From Marinomonas sp. THO17 (lineage in GTDB: Bacteria; Pseudomonadota; Gammaproteobacteria; Pseudomonadales; Marinomonadaceae): 64,000 bases of DNA. Position 1 is the stretch's first letter; every line of letters starts with the position of its first letter. The stretch spans positions 1,306,501-1,370,500 of the forward strand of contig NZ_AP031575.1 in the NCBI RefSeq assembly GCF_040436405.1. Direction: 5' to 3'. Positions 19,555 through 28,106 of this stretch are shown here, piece by piece. Made by a program: the position numbers and the translations under genes. Under the pieces are notes generated by a model, which saw only the letters and a list, made by a program, of their open reading frames with translations, ran no database searches and was not told where the DNA came from.

Positions 19555-19677
19555 ATGGATATACTTTTATTGGATGATATTATTCATCTCACTGCACTGG
19601 CCATTACGGTAGGTAGCTTTTTAGTTATCAGTGGCAAACGAGTTATCGAATTGTGCGAACAAACTCGATCTAAATGA
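19555..19677 (+). CDS. Small single-pass membrane peptide (40 residues)
   Basis: Translation from the ATG at 19555 gives a 40-residue peptide: a short acidic start (MDILLLDDI), a hydrophobic segment (IIHLTALAITVGSFLVIS) and a charged tail (GKRVIELCEQTRSK). A strong Shine-Dalgarno GGAGGAG lies at 19542-19548, 6 bases before the ATG, which makes this start far more credible than the longer frame upstream. It is followed by a bidirectional terminator, so it is a short monocistronic unit. Predicted topology is one transmembrane helix with a positive C-terminal tail. No family is recognised. Confidence 0.6.
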   Translation: MDILLLDDIIHLTALAITVGSFLVISGKRVIELCEQTRSK

Positions 19678-19730
19678 TCTAATAAATGTGCTAAATAGTT
19701 AATCAGACACAATTTTCAAAGAAGATTTCC

Positions 19731-19761
19731 AAAAAAGCCGAATGATCACATTCGGCTTTTT
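19731..19761. terminator. Bidirectional terminator (small peptide / thioesterase)
   Basis: AAAAGCCGAATG (19733-19744), loop ATCA, CATTCGGCTTTT (19749-19760). A-tract and T-tract flank the 12-bp stem, so it can stop transcription from both convergent sides. Confidence 0.88.
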
Positions 19762-19777
19762 AAAATGAATGACACAA

Positions 19778-20188
19778 TTAAGACAACATCAAGTTTCGAA
19801 CATCATCCGGAATGGCCTGAGCTTGTAACTTTCCCTCTTCATTTACACATGCCCAAACACGTTTTTCAGAGCATTCAACCGCCAAGTCACCTCGATTAAA
19901 GAGACGATGTTGAACGCAAAAGCTGGCCCTACCAATTTCGGTGAACTCACTTTCAATATTCACCAGATCACCATATTTGGACGCTTTATAAAACTGTGAT
20001 CGAGTATCTACCATAGGAAAGCCCACACAATGCGCTTGCTCTCGTATACGACTCAGAGAGTATCCCATGGCATTGAACAACTCACCTGTTGACGCATCAA
20101 AGAAGGCGAAGTAACGCGGATAAAACACAATATCCGCCGGGTCACAATCTCCCCATTCAATGCGTATTTCTCGCTGATGTTTGAACAT
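19778..20188 (-). CDS. Acyl-CoA thioesterase, 4-hydroxybenzoyl-CoA thioesterase type
   Basis: A 136-residue hot-dog-fold thioesterase. The N-terminal RIEWGDCDPADIVFYPRYF is nearly the signature of Pseudomonas-type 4-hydroxybenzoyl-CoA thioesterase; Asp16 aligns with its catalytic aspartate (Asp17). As the last gene of the cluster it starts one base after the acyl-CoA ligase gene ends. In this context it would release the aromatic acid from an aroyl-CoA formed by side-chain shortening. General acyl-CoA housekeeping (YbgC-like) is the alternative, but the DCDPADIVFYP motif and position favour an aromatic substrate. Confidence 0.85.
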   Translation of the reverse strand: MFKHQREIRIEWGDCDPADIVFYPRYFAFFDASTGELFNAMGYSLSRIREQAHCVGFPMVDTRSQFYKASKYGDLVNIESEFTEIGRASFCVQHRLFNRGDLAVECSEKRVWACVNEEGKLQAQAIPDDVRNLMLS

Positions 20189-20189
20189 C

Positions 20190-22043
20190 TTAGAGACTGA
20201 TCACTTGTGGTGCTATCGGCTCTTGATACAAGAGTTCCACTTGATCCTCACGATGCGTTTGCACCGCTCGCTGATTCAAAGACCCCTTATCCGTGATTTC
20301 ATGGGCATCAATACTGGCCGGTGTTGCCTGCAGGATAATACGCTTCACCAAAGTGGAACTGCCGGTACTTTGCTCCGCCGCCTCTTGCATTTTCTGATGG
20401 AAAGCCTCGCGTACTACTTGGTGCGCTATCACTTCTTCATTGGACTCCATCACATCGTGAGGCAGAATGGCCTTACAATGGGCCCAATCAGGGAACACCA
20501 TAGCTGTGATGTAACCTCGGTTGGTTCCGCATAACACCACATCCTGAGCAAAAGGCGCTAATGCACTAATAAACTTAGCTCGTAAGGTTCCGGCACTAAC
20601 CCAAGTTCCACTGTCGAGTTTAAAGTCTTCTGATACACGACCGTCAAAGCGAAAGCCACGTTGGGGCTGTGTTTCATCTAAGAAAGCAAAGGCATCGCCT
20701 AAGCAGTAATAGCCTTCTTCATCAAACGCTTTTGCGGTCAGCTCAGGTTGACGCCAATAGCCCGGCATCACGGTCACGGCTTTGACTCTGGCTTCCAACT
20801 TTCCTTGATTGGGAATCAATTTAATCGATACCCCGGGTGCTGGTACCCCAATCACTCCAGAAGAGGACTCTTCTACTGAAGCAAAGGTCGCAGATGGTGC
20901 CGTTTCAGTACAGCCCAAACCGGTTAGCATAGGTATTTTCTTACCTGTATATTGAATGGCCAGCGCGTCTAAGTCATCCCAGATATGTTGTGCTAAGCCT
21001 GCTGCTGCAAAAAAGGTAAACTGCAAACGGGAAAAGAATTTTTGCGCAAATTGGGCGTCCTCTTTGAGTTTTTTGACTAACAACTCAAAACCTTTGGGAA
21101 CATTAAAATACACAGTAGGCGAAATTTCCGACAAATTTTTCAAGGTTTTATCAAATAGCTTCTCAGTTGGCTTACCATCGTCTAGATACAAACTACCGCC
21201 GTTATAAAGGGCTATACCAATATTATGATTACCACCAAAAGTGTGATTCCAAGGTAACCAATCCACCATAATAGGTGGCTGATCTTTTAAGAATTGCATC
21301 ACTTGATGAATCATCACCTGATTGGCGCAGATCATTCGCTGAGTATTGATAACCCCTTTCGGCATCCCAGTCGTACCTGAAGTGAAAAGAATTTTCGCAA
21401 TGGTATCGCCATCAACCTTGCTATTCTCAATCTCAATCTGAGGCGAAATAGGATGCGCCAGACAATCTTGATAAGACACCGTTGGATTGGCAATTTGCTG
21501 TGCTTGTGTGTCCCCTTGCAATACCAAAACTGGCGTTGTCTCATCCTGACAAACGGCCTTGATGGCTTTTTCATAGGGGGCTAATTCATCCACCACAATT
21601 AGGCCTGGCGTCAAGATGTCCATAATGCCTTGTAACTTGGCGTAATCAGTAGCAATCAATGAATAGGCAGGAGATAAAGGCGAATGAGCAATGCCCACAT
21701 ACATGCCAGCCAAAGCCAACATGAGGTGCTCAGCACTGTTACCACATAAAAAAACAATGGGGCGTTCGGTTGAGACAGGTTGAGTGAGCAACCAAGAAGC
21801 CAACTTTTTGGCACGCAACACAGCATCCGAGTAGGTAATCTTATCCCACTCACCTTGTGTATCACGTTGAGCAACAAACACCCTATCTGGTGCTTGTTGC
21901 GCCCAGTAGGCTAATTGATCTGTCCAACAACGGGCAAAATCATCCAATGGTTTTTGACTGTTTACTATCCTTACACCATCCTCACGCTTAATTAACTCGA
22001 TGGGATGCGCAACGACTTTAATAGGATGAAATCCAACACTCAT
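20190..22043 (-). CDS. Acyl-CoA ligase of the feruloyl-CoA synthase type
   Basis: A 617-residue AMP-forming acyl-CoA synthetase. The P-loop-like motif is LFTSGTTGMPKGVINT, followed by WLPWNHTFGGNHNIG, which is typical of feruloyl-CoA synthases, then GLGCTETAPSATF and YCLGDAFAF. The C-terminus (ITDKGSLNQRAVQTHR) is the variant seen in this group, in place of the usual PKTxxGK. It should activate a hydroxycinnamate or related aryl-propenoic acid with ATP and CoA. It lies between the SDR and thioesterase genes on one strand. Which acid it prefers cannot be read from sequence. Confidence 0.86.
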   Translation of the reverse strand: MSVGFHPIKVVAHPIELIKREDGVRIVNSQKPLDDFARCWTDQLAYWAQQAPDRVFVAQRDTQGEWDKITYSDAVLRAKKLASWLLTQPVSTERPIVFLCGNSAEHLMLALAGMYVGIAHSPLSPAYSLIATDYAKLQGIMDILTPGLIVVDELAPYEKAIKAVCQDETTPVLVLQGDTQAQQIANPTVSYQDCLAHPISPQIEIENSKVDGDTIAKILFTSGTTGMPKGVINTQRMICANQVMIHQVMQFLKDQPPIMVDWLPWNHTFGGNHNIGIALYNGGSLYLDDGKPTEKLFDKTLKNLSEISPTVYFNVPKGFELLVKKLKEDAQFAQKFFSRLQFTFFAAAGLAQHIWDDLDALAIQYTGKKIPMLTGLGCTETAPSATFASVEESSSGVIGVPAPGVSIKLIPNQGKLEARVKAVTVMPGYWRQPELTAKAFDEEGYYCLGDAFAFLDETQPQRGFRFDGRVSEDFKLDSGTWVSAGTLRAKFISALAPFAQDVVLCGTNRGYITAMVFPDWAHCKAILPHDVMESNEEVIAHQVVREAFHQKMQEAAEQSTGSSTLVKRIILQATPASIDAHEITDKGSLNQRAVQTHREDQVELLYQEPIAPQVISL

Positions 22044-22196
22044 GTTCTGCTCCTAAAACCACCTTGCTTGTTTTTATGTGGTTTAAGTTTTGTTTTTTGA
22101 GTCGCTAATGACCTTTCACTAACGCTATTATTGTTATTCTCTCGATGACTTAAGCCTGACCTTGCCTCTATCGCCAAACCAAAGTCGCGGAGCCAT

Positions 22197-22964
22197 TTAT
22201 TTGGCTGCCATACGAATTGCACCGTCTAAACGAATAACTTCGCCATTCAACATGCTGTTCTCAATAATGTGTTGAGCCAAGCTAGCGTATTCGTCCGGCT
22301 CCCCTAAACGAGGTGGAAATGGCACTGATTCACCCAGAGATTTTTGCACTTCTTCTGGCAGCACATCCATCATTGGGGTTTTGAACAAACCCGGTGCAAT
22401 AGTCATGACACGAATGCCAAAGCGCGCTAGCTCTCGTGCGATAGGCAAAGTCATAGCACAAACTCCACCTTTTGAAGCGGCGTAACCAGCTTGGCCGATT
22501 TGTCCATCAAAAGCGGCAACCGATGCCGTGTTAATAATCACGCCCCGCTCTAAATTATCGGCTTGCTGATTGTGCTGCATCTTATCCGCCACTAAGCGAA
22601 TCATATTAAAAGTACCAATCAGGTTAACCGAAACAGCACGTTGGAAACTTGCTAATTTATGTGGACCTTCGCGACCAACCACACGCTCCGCACCCGGAAT
22701 ACCAGCACAATTCACCAAGCCATCAATGGCACCAAATTTTGCCACCGCTTGATCAAGGGTTTGTTGTACCGATGCTTCATCAACAATATCAGTAACGCAC
22801 GCTTGCGCCTGGTCACCCAAATCGGCTTGAACACGCTGTAAACCTGATTCGTTAACATCCGCCAATGTAATGTTTGCGCCTAACGACATAAGACGACGCG
22901 CTACTGCTTCACCAATACCTGAAGCCGAGCCCGTCACAATAAAATGTTTACCTTGGATTTGCAT
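22197..22964 (-). CDS. SDR dehydrogenase, 3-hydroxyacyl-CoA dehydrogenase-like
   Basis: A 255-residue short-chain dehydrogenase. The NAD-binding TGSASGIGEAVA lies at the N-terminus, an acidic residue after beta-2 (LADVNE) favours NAD, and the active site is NTASVAAFDGQIGQAGYAASKGG (Ser, Tyr-x3-Lys). The long insertion around GAERVVGREGPHKLASF and the ending ARELARFGIRVMTIAPGLFKTPMM match the 17-beta-HSD10 / type-2 hydroxyacyl-CoA dehydrogenase group. In this cluster it would oxidise the 3-hydroxyacyl-CoA made by the crotonase. A 153-bp spacer without features separates it from the ligase. Confidence 0.85.
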   Translation of the reverse strand: MQIQGKHFIVTGSASGIGEAVARRLMSLGANITLADVNESGLQRVQADLGDQAQACVTDIVDEASVQQTLDQAVAKFGAIDGLVNCAGIPGAERVVGREGPHKLASFQRAVSVNLIGTFNMIRLVADKMQHNQQADNLERGVIINTASVAAFDGQIGQAGYAASKGGVCAMTLPIARELARFGIRVMTIAPGLFKTPMMDVLPEEVQKSLGESVPFPPRLGEPDEYASLAQHIIENSMLNGEVIRLDGAIRMAAK

Positions 22965-23003
22965 AACAATGCCTCAATTTCACTCTACTCTAGAGATGGA
23001 TAA

Positions 23004-23765
23004 TTAGGATTTTTTACGATTCAGAAAAGCATCAATACGGGCTTTCACTTCTTCACTGGTTTGCGTAATACCGCAGATCAATGATTCCGTGTAAAGACCC
23101 TCTTGGCCCGCCATATTATTGATACGACTGAGTCCTGTGGTCATTGCCCAGTTAGAGTATTTAGAGTTTTTGTTAATGCCTTTGGCGATGTCAAACGCTT
23201 TGTTTAATGCTTCACCCGTTGCGACCACATAATGGCCTAGACCAATGCGATGACCTTCTTCAGCGTCCACATCGCGACCAGTTAGCATCATTTCCGTCAT
23301 ACGACTGGCGCCGATAACATTGGCCACGTTTACAGAAGCACCACCGCCGACAAAAATGCCATGCTTGCCTTCTGGTAAACGGTAAAAAGTATTTTCCTCG
23401 GTCACGCGCACATGAGCACAGATAGCCAATTCCAAACCACCACCTATGACCGCACCATGCATGGCAGCGACCACTGGTGTGCCTGAATCACGAATGTGAC
23501 CAAATACGCGATGCCACATTTGCGAATGCTTGACCACTTCAAAAGGTTCACGCGCTTTGTGCTCTCGCAAGTCCAAGCCGGAACAAAATTCTGGGCCATT
23601 ACCAGAAAGGACGATGACATTGACATCATCAGTAAGGTTTAAAAAGACGTGCTCAATTTCTAGACATAAGCTGTCATTAATCGCATTCTTTTTCTCAGGA
23701 CGATTCAGCTCTAAATGGCCAACGCCATTATCGACAGAAAATTTAATAAATTGGTAAGGAGTCAT
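23004..23765 (-). CDS. Enoyl-CoA hydratase/isomerase (crotonase) family
   Basis: A 253-residue crotonase. The oxyanion-hole residues lie in FCSGLDLREHK and AAMHGAVIGGGLELAICAH. Both catalytic glutamates of hydratases are kept (Glu112 in GLELA and Glu132 in LPEGKHG). The length is nearer to ordinary enoyl-CoA hydratases than to feruloyl-CoA hydratase/lyase (Ech, about 276 residues). I therefore read it as the hydratase step of a beta-oxidative route, although a lyase cannot be excluded from sequence alone. It heads a probable transcript with the SDR, ligase and thioesterase. Confidence 0.85.
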   Translation of the reverse strand: MTPYQFIKFSVDNGVGHLELNRPEKKNAINDSLCLEIEHVFLNLTDDVNVIVLSGNGPEFCSGLDLREHKAREPFEVVKHSQMWHRVFGHIRDSGTPVVAAMHGAVIGGGLELAICAHVRVTEENTFYRLPEGKHGIFVGGGASVNVANVIGASRMTEMMLTGRDVDAEEGHRIGLGHYVVATGEALNKAFDIAKGINKNSKYSNWAMTTGLSRINNMAGQEGLYTESLICGITQTSEEVKARIDAFLNRKKS

Positions 23766-23921
23766 ATAAGCCTCTATTGTTATGTTTATAGGCCAAGCGT
23801 TAGCTCAACACTCAAACGCCAGATATTTAGTTTATAGAAATAATAGTTGTATATATAAACAAATGTCAATTACAACAAATTGGAATTCTATTTTTCCGAT
23901 ATCTTGTATCTCAATTGAATG
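23766..23921 (-). promoter_or_regulatory. Probable promoter region of the crotonase-to-thioesterase unit
   Basis: AT-rich DNA between the crotonase gene and the terminator of the thiolase unit. Half-sites GTTGTA (23846-23851) and TACAAC (23871-23876) repeat the arms of the palindrome at 26816-26832, here with 19 bp between them, so the same regulator may bind. No clear -35/-10 pair is identified. Confidence 0.35.
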
Positions 23922-23958
23922 AAAAAACCCTGAACTTAGGCAGACATCAAGTTCAGGG
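23922..23958 (-). terminator. Terminator after the thiolase gene
   Basis: On the minus strand CCCTGAACTT (23949-23958 side) pairs with AAGTTCAGGG (23928-23937 side), a perfect 10-bp stem followed by six T. It ends the CoA-transferase-thiolase transcript and separates it from the crotonase unit. Confidence 0.88.
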
Positions 23959-23968
23959 TAAAAAACGT

Positions 23969-25171
23969 CTAACGATCAGATACCTTTATGACCACAGCCA
24001 TACCTGTGTCACCCGCAGCGCAACCCGTAAATAAACCGTAACCACCACCTGTCATTACAAGTTCTTCTATCAATTCTATGATGGCACGCATACCAGTCGG
24101 CCCTTGAGGGTGGCCCCAGATTAAGGAACAGCCGTAGTTATTCATGGCCATCACATCCAACCCCATCGCCTTAGCCAAAGCCACGTCATTCACTGCAAAG
24201 GGGTTATGAGTTTTAATGGCTTTGATGTCTTTGATATCAACTTCTGCAATGGCCAACGCACGTTTGGCTGCTTCTATCGGTGCGGCTGGCATGTAAGCCA
24301 AATCATCACGGGCTTGCCCAAAACCAAGCAGTTCAATTTTAATATCAGGACGCGAAGTTAAATTCGCCACTTCTTCTGATCGACACAAAATCGCTGACGC
24401 ATTGCCATCTGCAGGATGCGTTTGGTTACCAAAGGTGATCACGCCACTTTCTTGAATGGGTTTTAATTTTTGCAAACCTTCCAATGTGGTTGGAAACACC
24501 CCTTCATCTCCATAAATGACCTTATCTTCTTTCTTAAAGTTAGCCGTTGGCACGGACAAAGGTAAGGTCATGTAACGCTTCTGAAAGGCCTGATCATCTT
24601 TTAGCGCATCCTGATATTGCTCGTAGCGTCTAAGGGTGACTGCGTCCAACTCTTCACGAGTGATATCAAAACGTTGTGCTACATTCTCACCGGTTTGCAT
24701 CATAGAATGACCGCCAACACAATCATTCATCATGTTATAAGTCACCTGATCTTCTGAGGCACCCGCTGGCCCTTTGGCATTCGGGTAATAAATGTGTGGA
24801 CCATTAGAGCAACGATCTGCCGTCATCAACAAAGAGACGTTCGCCATGCCACAGACAATTTCTGATGCGGCCGCAAACAAACCTCGCGCACTGGTCGCAC
24901 ACACTTGGTTCACCGCATGTCCTGCGGTATTTACTGCACCAATATCATACAGAGGCCAAGGAGCACCATTAAAGGATTGATACTGGTTAATGGTCATGCC
25001 TAACACCCCAGAATCAAATACCTTTGGATCAATATCACGTTTGGCCAATTCTTGCTTTGTCACATGGGCTGCAAATTTCATGGAATGCAAGTGTTGCAAG
25101 GAGCCCTGCCACTTAGTAAAAGGCGTACTCCAATAAGCACCGTAAGGAATTTCAACATTCTTGATAGACAT
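23969..25171 (-). CDS. Thiolase-family acyl-CoA acyltransferase, divergent active-site context
   Basis: A 400-residue thiolase. The nucleophile cysteine sits in VNQVCATSARGL (canonical NKVCGSGLKA), the histidine in SLIWGHPQGPTGMR, and the second cysteine in FTGCAAGDTGMA (canonical CIGGGMG). All three catalytic residues are therefore present, but the surrounding residues differ from the acetoacetyl-CoA thiolase encoded at 42.1-43.3 kb in this window. It is co-transcribed with the CoA-transferase upstream. In context it should cleave a 3-aryl-3-oxoacyl-CoA, giving acetyl-CoA and an aroyl-CoA. The substrate is inferred from neighbours only. Confidence 0.82.
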   Translation of the reverse strand: MSIKNVEIPYGAYWSTPFTKWQGSLQHLHSMKFAAHVTKQELAKRDIDPKVFDSGVLGMTINQYQSFNGAPWPLYDIGAVNTAGHAVNQVCATSARGLFAAASEIVCGMANVSLLMTADRCSNGPHIYYPNAKGPAGASEDQVTYNMMNDCVGGHSMMQTGENVAQRFDITREELDAVTLRRYEQYQDALKDDQAFQKRYMTLPLSVPTANFKKEDKVIYGDEGVFPTTLEGLQKLKPIQESGVITFGNQTHPADGNASAILCRSEEVANLTSRPDIKIELLGFGQARDDLAYMPAAPIEAAKRALAIAEVDIKDIKAIKTHNPFAVNDVALAKAMGLDVMAMNNYGCSLIWGHPQGPTGMRAIIELIEELVMTGGGYGLFTGCAAGDTGMAVVIKVSDR

Positions 25172-25199
25172 ACTTAAACCTCAAATTAGTTTGTTATTT

Positions 25200-26765
25200 T
25201 TATTGGCCTTGCGCTGTCATGATCTCACTCAAACCGCCCCATTGTTCAGCAAAAATGGCCTCTGGCATGCTGGTAAGATCGTCAGCAATAATAGGACGGA
25301 AAGACATAGCGGCCAGTACATCTTTTTCAAGATCCAAGCCCGGCGCGATTTCGGTCAACACCATGCCTTCTTGACGTAATTCCAATACGCAACGCTCGGT
25401 AACAAATACCACTGGCTGTTTGTTGGTTCGTGCCACGTCACCACTAAAGGTAATATGGTCCACTGCGTCGACAAATTTCTGCACCTTGCCCTCTTCAACA
25501 ACCTGCAGCTTGCCACCACTGAATTCCAATTTAGCACCATTGACTAAGGTGCCGCAGAACACCACCTTCTTGGCACTTTGGGAAATATTAATGAAGCCAC
25601 CTGGGCCAACCACTTTGGGACCAAACTTGCTAACATTCAAATTGCCCTGCTGATCAGCCTGAGCCAAACCTAAGAAGGCAATGTCCAAACCACCGCCATC
25701 ATAAAAATCAAACTGTGCCTCATGCTCTATAATGGCATCGGCATTCCAAGCCGCCCCAAAATCCGCACCAGAGGCTGGAATGCCTCCGTACGTTCCCAAC
25801 TCAGTCGTCAAGGTAAACAAGTGCGACACTTTTTCCTCTGCCGCAATCGCCGCCACGCCGTCTGGCATGCCTATGCCTAGATTCACCATCACATTGGCTT
25901 CAAGCTCCATGGCGGCACGTCGTGCAATGACTTTACGCGCACTGAAGGGCATCACAGGCAAAGCGTTTAAAGGTACTCGCGCATTGCCCGCCAACCCTGG
26001 GTTATAGATACTACCAATGGTTTGTTTGTGATCTTCTGCAGGGGCGACCGTCACATAATCCACCAGTACACCCGGTACTTTTACTTCTTTTGGATGAAGA
26101 GAATGACGTTCAGCAATGTACTTCACCTGAGCGATAACAATACCACCGTTATTTTTCGCTGCTTGTGCCATCGGCAAAATTTCCGCCAACATGGCTTCTT
26201 CTTCAACCGACAAGTTGCCGTCTTCATCCGCCGTTGTGGCACGAATCACGACCACATCGAGAGGGAATTTTTTGAACAACAACCACTCTTCGTCTTCAAT
26301 ATCAATGCGTTTTACTAGGTCTTCTGTGGTTTTGCTGGTCACTTTACCGCCACTGACCAGTGGATCCACATAGGTTCCCATGCCAATCTTGGTAATAACA
26401 CCAGGCTTATTGCCAGCAATTTGACGCCACATAGTGGTCAATACACCTTGCGGTAACAAATAGGCTTCAATCGCGTCATCGGTAATCATTTGTGCCATTT
26501 TAGGCGCTTGCCCTGTGTGGCCTGAAATCAGTCGTTTAACCAAATTGGGATGGGCCAAATGAGACATACCAGCGTCTTTACCATCGCCACAACCACAATC
26601 ATGGATGAGTGTCAGTTGTTTTGGATGGCCGGTATTTACAAAACGCTGTTCGACGGCTTTGGCGACCGCCTCTGCAAAGTAAGACATGCCCACTGTTGAC
26701 CAAGCGACCGACGCACCATCTTGAATTCGTTCTGCGGCTTGCTCAAGAGAAATCACCTTTGTCAT
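25200..26765 (-). CDS. Fused acyl-CoA:carboxylate CoA-transferase, YdiF/propionate type
   Basis: A 521-residue CoA-transferase with alpha and beta domains in one chain. The N-terminal half carries GASVAWSTVGMSYFAEAVAKA and IHDCGCGDGKDAGMSH; the C-terminal half has VNLGIGMPDGVA and TLTTELGTYGGIPASG, whose glutamate is the expected covalent CoA carrier. It could activate the aryl acid by transfer from another acyl-CoA, or recycle CoA from products. An in-frame ATG four codons upstream is rejected, because GAGG in that stretch is spaced 6 bases from the ATG of MTKVISLEQ. Divergent from the DctP gene, with a shared regulatory region. Confidence 0.85.
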   Translation of the reverse strand: MTKVISLEQAAERIQDGASVAWSTVGMSYFAEAVAKAVEQRFVNTGHPKQLTLIHDCGCGDGKDAGMSHLAHPNLVKRLISGHTGQAPKMAQMITDDAIEAYLLPQGVLTTMWRQIAGNKPGVITKIGMGTYVDPLVSGGKVTSKTTEDLVKRIDIEDEEWLLFKKFPLDVVVIRATTADEDGNLSVEEEAMLAEILPMAQAAKNNGGIVIAQVKYIAERHSLHPKEVKVPGVLVDYVTVAPAEDHKQTIGSIYNPGLAGNARVPLNALPVMPFSARKVIARRAAMELEANVMVNLGIGMPDGVAAIAAEEKVSHLFTLTTELGTYGGIPASGADFGAAWNADAIIEHEAQFDFYDGGGLDIAFLGLAQADQQGNLNVSKFGPKVVGPGGFINISQSAKKVVFCGTLVNGAKLEFSGGKLQVVEEGKVQKFVDAVDHITFSGDVARTNKQPVVFVTERCVLELRQEGMVLTEIAPGLDLEKDVLAAMSFRPIIADDLTSMPEAIFAEQWGGLSEIMTAQGQ

Positions 26766-26815
26766 ATTCAACCTCATATTATTGTTATGCTAATGGCGGT
26801 TTTAATCGATAAAAC

Positions 26816-26832
26816 TGTTGTACAATACAACA
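26816..26832. promoter_or_regulatory. Palindromic operator candidate in the CoA-transferase/TRAP divergent region
   Basis: TGTTGTA-CAA-TACAACA is a perfect 7-bp-arm palindrome. It lies 51 bases from the CoA-transferase start and about 215 bases from the DctP start, in the 280-bp divergent region. Size and symmetry suit a MarR dimer such as the regulator encoded at 30086. The arms recur as GTTGTA and TACAAC upstream of the crotonase gene. Binding is inference. Confidence 0.5.
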
Positions 26833-27045
26833 ATTAATTTATCAAACATTTTTAGCTTTTTTTATGGCATATTGCTTTTTTTGAATACTTTAAGCAAAAA
26901 AGTCATGGTCATTATGATTGAATTAGCTTTGGCTTATGGCCAAAATGATTTTATGTCTCGAGAGCAAACTAGGCACATGAGATTACCAATGTGTTACATT
27001 GGTCACAGTGACACTGGACAACACAAAAATAATAAGGTGCTAATC

Positions 27046-28080
27046 ATGAAAATTTTAAAAATAAAAGCCCTGGCTTTAATGGCCGGAACCCTTCTTTCGA
27101 CAAGTGTACTTGCAGAAGCTGAATACACTTTCAAACTTCATCACTTCCTGCCACCGGTTTCAAATGCACAAGTAAACTTCTTACAACCTTGGGCAGACAA
27201 AGTCGAAGCCGAATCCAATGGCCGTATCCATATTGATATTTACCCAGCCATGCAATTGGGTGGCAAACCACCACAATTGTTTGACCAAGCCCGCAAAGGC
27301 ATTGTTGATATCTCTTGGACAGTGGGTGGTTACACTCCAGGCCGTTTCCCAAAAGCAACAGCCTTTGAGCTACCTTTCATGCCATTAAGCGCTCGTATCA
27401 CCAGTATGGCACTTCAGGATTACGCTGAAACCGAGATGCAAGATGAGCTAAAAGACGTAAAATTGCTTGCTCTACACACCCACTTCCCTGGGTCTTTGCA
27501 TTCTCGCACCAAAGACATCAAAAAGCTGGAAGATCTAGATGGCATGAAAGTTCGTGCGCCAAATAAAGTCATGGCAGAAGCCTTTAGTATTTTGGACGCC
27601 AATACTGTTTTCATGCCAGTACCTACCATGCCAAGTGCCCTTTCAAAAGGCGTAATCGATGTCACTGCATTGCCTTTTGAAGTCGTAAAACCAATGAAGA
27701 TTCATGAGCTAGCACCACATCACACTGAATTCAAAGGTGATCGTGGCTTATATACTCAGTTCTTTATTTTCTCAATGAACAAAAAAGCCTATGACAGCTT
27801 ACCTGCGGATTTACAAAGGGTCATTGATGACAACTCAGGTGTGCCACTAGCAGGTTTTGTTGGCGATGTATTTGATGCATACGAAATCGGCGCTCGCAAA
27901 GACGCGGTGGACAATGGTAATACCTTCAACACTATTGAAGGTGCTGAGTACGACCGTTGGAAAACCACCTTGCAGCCTGTTACAGATCAATGGATTGAGG
28001 ATATGAATGACGATGGTTACGAAGCGAACCGTCTGTTAGAAAAAGCAAAAACACTGATCGAGAAATACGAGAACTTTTAA
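27046..28080 (+). CDS. dctP: TRAP transporter solute receptor DctP
   Basis: Periplasmic receptor of a DctP-type TRAP transporter, 344 residues. The signal peptide ends STSVLA; the mature chain opens EAEYTFKLHHFLPP. The family core is visible: PQLFDQARKGIVDISWTVGG and the conserved arginine region LEDLDGMKVRAPNKVM, where the arginine normally binds the ligand carboxylate. A longer frame reaching 76 codons upstream is open, but it lacks a ribosome-binding site, whereas AATAAGGTG precedes the ATG at 27046. Its position opposite aryl-acid catabolic genes suggests an aromatic carboxylate ligand. Confidence 0.92.
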   Translation: MKILKIKALALMAGTLLSTSVLAEAEYTFKLHHFLPPVSNAQVNFLQPWADKVEAESNGRIHIDIYPAMQLGGKPPQLFDQARKGIVDISWTVGGYTPGRFPKATAFELPFMPLSARITSMALQDYAETEMQDELKDVKLLALHTHFPGSLHSRTKDIKKLEDLDGMKVRAPNKVMAEAFSILDANTVFMPVPTMPSALSKGVIDVTALPFEVVKPMKIHELAPHHTEFKGDRGLYTQFFIFSMNKKAYDSLPADLQRVIDDNSGVPLAGFVGDVFDAYEIGARKDAVDNGNTFNTIEGAEYDRWKTTLQPVTDQWIEDMNDDGYEANRLLEKAKTLIEKYENF

Positions 28081-28106
28081 GTTCTCGTTAGTTAGGTGAG
28101 TTAAGC

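Noticed and set aside
22044..22222. 60-residue minus-strand frame between the SDR and ligase genes
   Set aside because: It overlaps the end of the SDR gene and has spacer-like, low-complexity composition (runs of N and K); no start signal.
23004..23765. Calling the crotonase feruloyl-CoA hydratase/lyase (ech)
   Set aside because: It is shorter than Ech, and no vanillin-type aldehyde dehydrogenase is present; the neighbouring SDR and thiolase favour a plain hydratase.
26818..27045. N-terminal 76-codon extension of dctP
   Set aside because: It would place a non-signal sequence before a perfect signal peptide, and only the ATG at 27046 has a ribosome-binding site.
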